From: Candidatus Nomurabacteria bacterium RIFCSPLOWO2_12_FULL_46_14
GTDB lineage: Bacteria > Patescibacteriota > Minisyncoccia > Phycocordibacterales > UBA9973
Reading direction: 5' to 3'
Assembly (NCBI GenBank): GCA_001786225.1
Contig: MFVV01000011.1
Span: 1 to 8,549 of the forward strand
Length of the DNA stretch: 8,549 bases
Made by a program: the position numbers and the translations under genes. The notes under the pieces are model-generated. The model was not told the DNA's origin, made no database searches, and saw nothing but the letters and a program-made list of their open reading frames with translations. Positions within the stretch are counted from its first letter, which is position 1, and each line of letters starts with the position of its first letter. Shown piece by piece: positions 5,432-8,549 of this stretch.

Positions 5432-7174
5432 TTAACTTTTAGCTTCTTGGTTTTGGGCGAATATCTTCCAAACTTTTTCTGTGCGGAGAAACCAGGAATG
5501 AATATCCGCGAACCGGTCCGGAGGAGAGGTCAGGCGGTCGATGGCAAAGCCGCCGAGGTCCTTGGAGACTGCGTAGATAAGGTTGGGACTGTAGAGGAAA
5601 ACAGCCGGCATGTCTTTTTTTATTTCCTGATTAAAATCCACATATTTTTTTATTCTTTTTTCTTCGTTCACGGTGACGAAAGCGTCTTCCAATATTTTAT
5701 CCACCCGGGCGTTGGCGTACATGGCCACGTTGAGTCCCGGGTCCAGTCGCTGGGAAGAATGCCAAAAGGCAACAAGGTCCGATTCGTGGCCGACAATCTG
5801 GCCGAAAAGGAGAGAGTCGTATTTGCGCGGCCGGATTATGTCTTGATTTAAGTTGCCGATCTCAAAGGTCTTTATTTCCACCCGCATGCCGATTTTGGCC
5901 AGGTCTTGCCGGATAAGCTCCGCGGCTTGAGCAAGTTCCGGAGCGTTGCCGGTAGAGATTGAAAATTGAAGTTCGGTAGTCATCTTCTTGCCTTTTTCCG
6001 TTATAGTCTTTTCCAGATAACCGCTTTTACCCAATTTCCAGCCCGCCTTGGCCAGAATGTCCTCGGCAATTTTTAGCTTTTCTTCGCGGGTTATATTTTT
6101 CTCCTTTTCCAGTTCCGGATACACGATGGCATTCGGCGGGATGGGGTCGTTGATGACGGTGCCGTAGCCGTGGAGGACTTCATTGATGATTTCCTCTTTG
6201 TCCACGGCCAGGTTTATCGCCTGGGCGACGCGCTTGTCGGTAAATATTTTGTTCTGGTTTTGATTGAAAAATAGGCCGAAGACGCGGGGCAGGACCGAGG
6301 ATTCAATGCGGAATTTTTTCTCCGCGAGCCTTAAGGCGTTCTCGGGAGTGATGGAACTTATTTGGTTGACTTCGCCCCGCAGGAAGGCGGCGAGGAGCTC
6401 TTCTTCATTGGGGTAAAAACGCAGGGTAATTTCTTGGATGTGGGGTTCTCCCAGAACAAAATCGGCAAAAGCCGTCAGTTTGTAAAAATCTATCAGGCCG
6501 GCGGGCTGTTTGCCGGCTTCTTTTACCCGGTAGGGCCCGGAACCGACAGGGTTCCAGTTCGCGTCGTTAAGTTCCAGGGAAGCGCCCTGCCAGATGTGAA
6601 CCGGCATTATGCCCACGGTCGCGTTTTCCAAGAAGGAAGCGTAAGGCTGTCTTAGAGTGAATCGGACGGTGCGGTCGTCTATTTTCTCTACGCTGATATT
6701 GTCCCAGTTTCCCTTCCTTGGGCTCCGGACGCTCGGGTCTTTTATTTTTTCAATGGTGAAAATCACATCCTCCGCCATGAGCTTAACCCCGTCTTGGAAA
6801 GACGCGTCCTTCCGGAGAGTAAAAGTGTATTGCAGTCCGTCCGCCGACATCTCGTATTTTTCGGCCAGATTGGGCGCCAGATTGCCCGCCTGGTCCTTCC
6901 GCATCAGGCCGGAATAAACCAGGGAGACCAAGTCCTGGTCCGCGTCCGAAGTCGCCAGGACGGGATTGACGAAGCGGGGACTGCCGATTATGCCCTCGGT
7001 GATACTGCCTCCGTCCTTGGGAACGCTGACCAGGAAATAGCGGTTGATATTTTGGAGAATCATCACGGTGCTTATGACGAGAGCGAGAGCAAAAACGGAA
7101 AACAGGAGCCACTCCTTTTTACTAAAAGATAAAAAAGCTGATTCAATTTCGTTTTTACTGGGCAGTTTGGGCAT
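5432..7174 (-). CDS. ABC transporter substrate-binding protein, family 5 (peptide type), membrane-anchored
   Basis: A 580-residue extracytoplasmic solute-binding protein of the OppA/DppA family (SBP family 5), which binds short peptides or other solutes. Residues 21-41 (WLLFSVFALALVISTVMIL region) form one membrane helix after a basic segment. No lipobox Cys follows, so it looks like a signal-anchored rather than lipid-anchored protein. Family features are the opening GGSITEGIIGSPRFVNPVL (55-73), NLAPNLAEKYEMSADGLQYTFTLR (98-121), DGVKLMAEDVIFTIEKI (128-144) and the mid-domain VGSGPYRVKE. The start at ATG 7174 lies 8 bases after the secG stop. A TTG at 7243 in the same frame would add 23 residues overlapping secG and is less likely. 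No permease or ATPase genes are in the window, so partners, if any, are elsewhere. RNase J follows 15 bases downstream. Confidence 0.9.
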   Translation of the reverse strand: MPKLPSKNEIESAFLSFSKKEWLLFSVFALALVISTVMILQNINRYFLVSVPKDGGSITEGIIGSPRFVNPVLATSDADQDLVSLVYSGLMRKDQAGNLAPNLAEKYEMSADGLQYTFTLRKDASFQDGVKLMAEDVIFTIEKIKDPSVRSPRKGNWDNISVEKIDDRTVRFTLRQPYASFLENATVGIMPVHIWQGASLELNDANWNPVGSGPYRVKEAGKQPAGLIDFYKLTAFADFVLGEPHIQEITLRFYPNEEELLAAFLRGEVNQISSITPENALRLAEKKFRIESSVLPRVFGLFFNQNQNKIFTDKRVAQAINLAVDKEEIINEVLHGYGTVINDPIPPNAIVYPELEKEKNITREEKLKIAEDILAKAGWKLGKSGYLEKTITEKGKKMTTELQFSISTGNAPELAQAAELIRQDLAKIGMRVEIKTFEIGNLNQDIIRPRKYDSLLFGQIVGHESDLVAFWHSSQRLDPGLNVAMYANARVDKILEDAFVTVNEEKRIKKYVDFNQEIKKDMPAVFLYSPNLIYAVSKDLGGFAIDRLTSPPDRFADIHSWFLRTEKVWKIFAQNQEAKS

Positions 7175-7182
7175 AGCCGGAT

Positions 7183-7422
7183 TTAACCGTTTGCTTGGAG
7201 GAGAATCTGAAAGAGCGCCGACAAAGCAAAAAGAATTCCGCAAACAATGGTCAAATTAAAAAGAAACTTCTCAAAACCACGGCGGGTATAATGAAAGCTG
7301 TCGCCACCGCCGCCCAAGGCTCCGCCGAGTTCGGCGCCGGAGCGCTGGAGCATAATGGCTGTTATTAATATTATTGCCAGGACAATTTCCGCGTAGGGCA
7401 GAATATTTGCGAGTGTGGCCAT
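7183..7422 (-). CDS. secG: Protein translocase subunit SecG
   Basis: A 79-residue membrane protein, normal length for SecG, the small subunit that joins SecY and SecE in the export channel. Two helices are visible: about residues 5-24 (ANILPYAEIVLAIILITAIM) and 55-75 (FNLTIVCGILFALSALFQIL). Between them is the family signature LQRSGAELGGALGGGGD (residues 25-41), followed by a basic turn (YTRRGFEKF). Start choice: TTG at 7458 coincides with the probable -35 box, and ATG 7431 overlaps the probable -10, so ATG 7422, about where transcription should begin, fits best; ATG 7431 adds only three residues. It is the first gene of the leftward operon with the solute-binding protein, RNase J and MFS genes. 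Confidence 0.88.
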   Translation of the reverse strand: MATLANILPYAEIVLAIILITAIMLQRSGAELGGALGGGGDSFHYTRRGFEKFLFNLTIVCGILFALSALFQILLQANG

Positions 7423-7429
7423 ATGAGCC

Positions 7430-7458
7430 ATTATTGCATATTTACCCGTAAAAGGCAA
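7430..7458 (-). promoter_or_regulatory. Probable promoter of the secG operon
   Basis: Reading the minus strand, TTGCCT (7458-7453) and AATAAT (7435-7430) are 17 bases apart and match the sigma-70-type consensus at 4/6 and 5/6 positions. The expected transcription start falls at 7424-7422, on or next to the ATG at 7422. This suggests a leaderless or nearly leaderless mRNA. Confidence 0.45.
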
Positions 7459-7489
7459 ACAAGCTGTTTTCTTTTTATTCCGAATCTTA

Positions 7490-7495
7490 TATAAT
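7490..7495 (+). promoter_or_regulatory. -10 box for the deoxyhypusine-synthase-like gene
   Basis: A perfect TATAAT at 7490-7495 within CTTATATAATATAGC. The -35 region (about 7467-7472) is only T-rich and poor. The base seven positions after the -10 is 7502, the A of the start codon, so the transcript is probably leaderless. It diverges from the secG promoter inside an intergenic stretch of about 80 bases. Confidence 0.55.
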
Positions 7496-7501
7496 ATAGC
7501 T

Positions 7502-8497
7502 ATGTCTAAAGATATGTCCGTGCTCCATTTGTTTCAAAAGCTTTTTCATAACTTCAACGCCCGGCAGATGAAGGATGCCACCCTTGCTTTCAAAAAGCAC
7601 CTGGACGCTGGCGGCAAAATGCTCGTCGCTATGGGCGGGGCAATGTCGAGCGCTCAGCTCGGCATCACACTCGCTCCAATGATAAAGGAAGGTAAAATTC
7701 ACGTGATATCTTGCACAGGTGCAAATTTAGAAGAATCAGTCTTTAGATTGGTGGCGCACAAAAGTTATAAAGATTATCCTGATTACAGATATTTCACCAA
7801 AGAAGATGACCAAAAGATTTTAGAGCGAGGCGAGCGCCGAGTTACCGATACCTCCATCCCTGAGGAAGATGCTTTCCGAGTGGTAGAGCCGATTATCTTA
7901 AAAAAGTGGAAGCAGGCGGAAGAAAAAGGGGAACGGTACTTTCCCCATGAATATTTCTATCAGATACTTCTTGATGGTTCACTAGAAGAATATTATGAGG
8001 GCGCGCCGGAGCATTGCTGGATCCTTGAGGCCGCCAAGAAGAATTTGCCGATAGTGGTGCCGGGTTGGGAGGACTCTACGCTCGGCAACATTTTTGCCGG
8101 TTACTGCAAAAGTGGAGAAGTGAATCCAATAGTTATGAAAACCGGTGTGGAATATATGATGTATCTTTACGACCAATACAAGAAACTTTCCCAAAATGGT
8201 CCTGGACTCGGGTTCTTCCAGATTGGTGGGGGAATTTCCGGGGACTTTCCCATCTGCGTCGTGCCATCTATAAAATATGATTTGAAAAAGCCGGTGCGTC
8301 CCTGGGGCTACTTCTGCCAGATTAGCGACTCCACTACTTCTTACGGCTCTTACTCCGGCGCGACGCCCAACGAGAAGATTACCTGGGATAAACTGACCAA
8401 AGATACCCCCATGTTCGTCATTGAATCGGATGCCACTATTGTGGCACCCCTCATCTTTGAGGCGATTTTAGACAGGTATAAAATTTCCGAAAAATAA
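7502..8497 (+). CDS. Deoxyhypusine synthase family protein lacking the catalytic lysine
   Basis: A 331-residue soluble protein clearly homologous to deoxyhypusine synthase (DHS), which in archaea and eukaryotes transfers the aminobutyl group of spermidine to a lysine of IF5A using NAD. Shared blocks are MGGAMSSAQLG (44-54), ISCTGANLEE (69-78), PGWEDSTLGNIF (187-198), QIGGGISGDF (240-249), DSTTSYGSYSGATPNEKITW (276-295) and ESDATIVAPLIF (308-319). In true DHS the GGG is followed two residues later by the active-site lysine; here that position is Gly247, with Asp248 next. The bacterial subgroup with GGGIxGDFP appears, from memory, to share this loss, so it is probably a fixed feature and not a broken gene. 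Aminobutyl transfer via a lysine imine is therefore doubtful, while NAD and polyamine binding remain plausible. No IF5A-like substrate gene is in view. A prepilin gene follows one base after the stop. Confidence 0.88.
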   Translation: MSKDMSVLHLFQKLFHNFNARQMKDATLAFKKHLDAGGKMLVAMGGAMSSAQLGITLAPMIKEGKIHVISCTGANLEESVFRLVAHKSYKDYPDYRYFTKEDDQKILERGERRVTDTSIPEEDAFRVVEPIILKKWKQAEEKGERYFPHEYFYQILLDGSLEEYYEGAPEHCWILEAAKKNLPIVVPGWEDSTLGNIFAGYCKSGEVNPIVMKTGVEYMMYLYDQYKKLSQNGPGLGFFQIGGGISGDFPICVVPSIKYDLKKPVRPWGYFCQISDSTTSYGSYSGATPNEKITWDKLTKDTPMFVIESDATIVAPLIFEAILDRYKISEK

Positions 8498-8498
8498 A

Positions 8499-8549
8499 AT
8501 GAAAAGGGGTTTTACTTTAATAGAACTTTTGGTGGTTATTGCCACCATT
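8499..8549 (+). CDS. Type IV prepilin / pseudopilin, N-terminus only (cut by window end)
   Basis: Seventeen codons are visible: MKRGFTLIELLVVIATI. This is the class III signal peptide of type IV pilins: a short basic leader ending in Gly4, then Phe5 as the first mature residue and Glu9 at mature position 5, then the hydrophobic helix. Prepilin peptidase would cut after Gly4 and methylate Phe5. The start lies one base after the upstream stop, suggesting cotranscription. The initiation region is A-rich (GAAAAATAAA) with no Shine-Dalgarno sequence. Whether it is a major pilin, a minor pilin or a secretion pseudopilin cannot be told because the gene runs off the window. Confidence 0.85.
   Translation, partial: MKRGFTLIELLVVIATI

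Noticed and set aside
7175..7243. TTG at 7243 as the start of the solute-binding protein
   Set aside because: It would overlap secG by about 60 bases and use a rare start codon. ATG 7174, 8 bases after the secG stop, leaves the usual basic segment plus membrane helix.
7423..7458. TTG 7458 or ATG 7431 as the secG start
   Set aside because: TTG 7458 sits in the probable -35 box and ATG 7431 overlaps the probable -10. The shorter form from 7422 has normal SecG length. ATG 7431 cannot be fully excluded.
1..8549. CRISPR array, tRNA or rRNA gene, riboswitch
   Set aside because: There is no regularly spaced repeat series, no tRNA-like cloverleaf or conserved rRNA stretch, and no non-coding gap longer than about 80 bases that could hold a riboswitch.

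Overview
The window looks like bacterial chromosome from the Candidate Phyla Radiation (Patescibacteria), most likely a Parcubacteria-type genome. This is an inference from gene content and style, not from a marker gene. The pointers are a solitary membrane-anchored family 5 solute-binding protein beside secG and RNase J, a DoxX protein paired with a RibL-like nucleotidyltransferase, a lysine-less deoxyhypusine-synthase-like protein, a type IV prepilin, very tight gene packing, and no convincing Shine-Dalgarno sequence before any start. Stops are nearly all TAA and the standard bacterial code fits throughout.

Left part (1-2290, plus strand). A conserved protein of unknown function with a Cys/His-rich core (29-667) is followed by a Y1/HUH transposase of the REP-associated type (682-1377). 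The transposase is visibly AT-richer than its neighbours. Two near-identical 27-base palindromes bracket it, at 643-669 and 1353-1379. They lie in opposite orientation, and each contains the stop codon of the gene it ends. The second is followed by eight Ts and can act as an intrinsic terminator. An extended -10 promoter then drives a two-gene unit: a DoxX-family membrane protein (1438-1824) and, one base later, an HxGH nucleotidyltransferase resembling archaeal-type FAD synthase (1826-2290).

Middle part (2296-7422, minus strand). Four genes lie close together and read leftward as one probable operon: secG, a peptide-type ABC substrate-binding protein, ribonuclease J and an MFS transporter. 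Gaps are 8, 15 and 22 bases. The theme is membrane export/import plus RNA turnover. The MFS gene ends only five bases from the end of the nucleotidyltransferase gene, so the two units converge with no room for a terminator.

Right part (7423-8549). A short divergent promoter region separates secG from a plus-strand unit containing a deoxyhypusine-synthase-family protein (7502-8497) and, one base later, the first 17 codons of a type IV prepilin cut by the window edge. The -10 boxes on both sides sit so close to the ATGs that both transcripts may be leaderless.

The most unusual structure is the palindrome-transposase-palindrome unit at 643-1379, a compact candidate REP/RAYT-like element whose ends double as gene ends and, on one side, as a terminator. 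The most interesting enzyme is the deoxyhypusine-synthase homologue, which lacks the catalytic lysine of true DHS.
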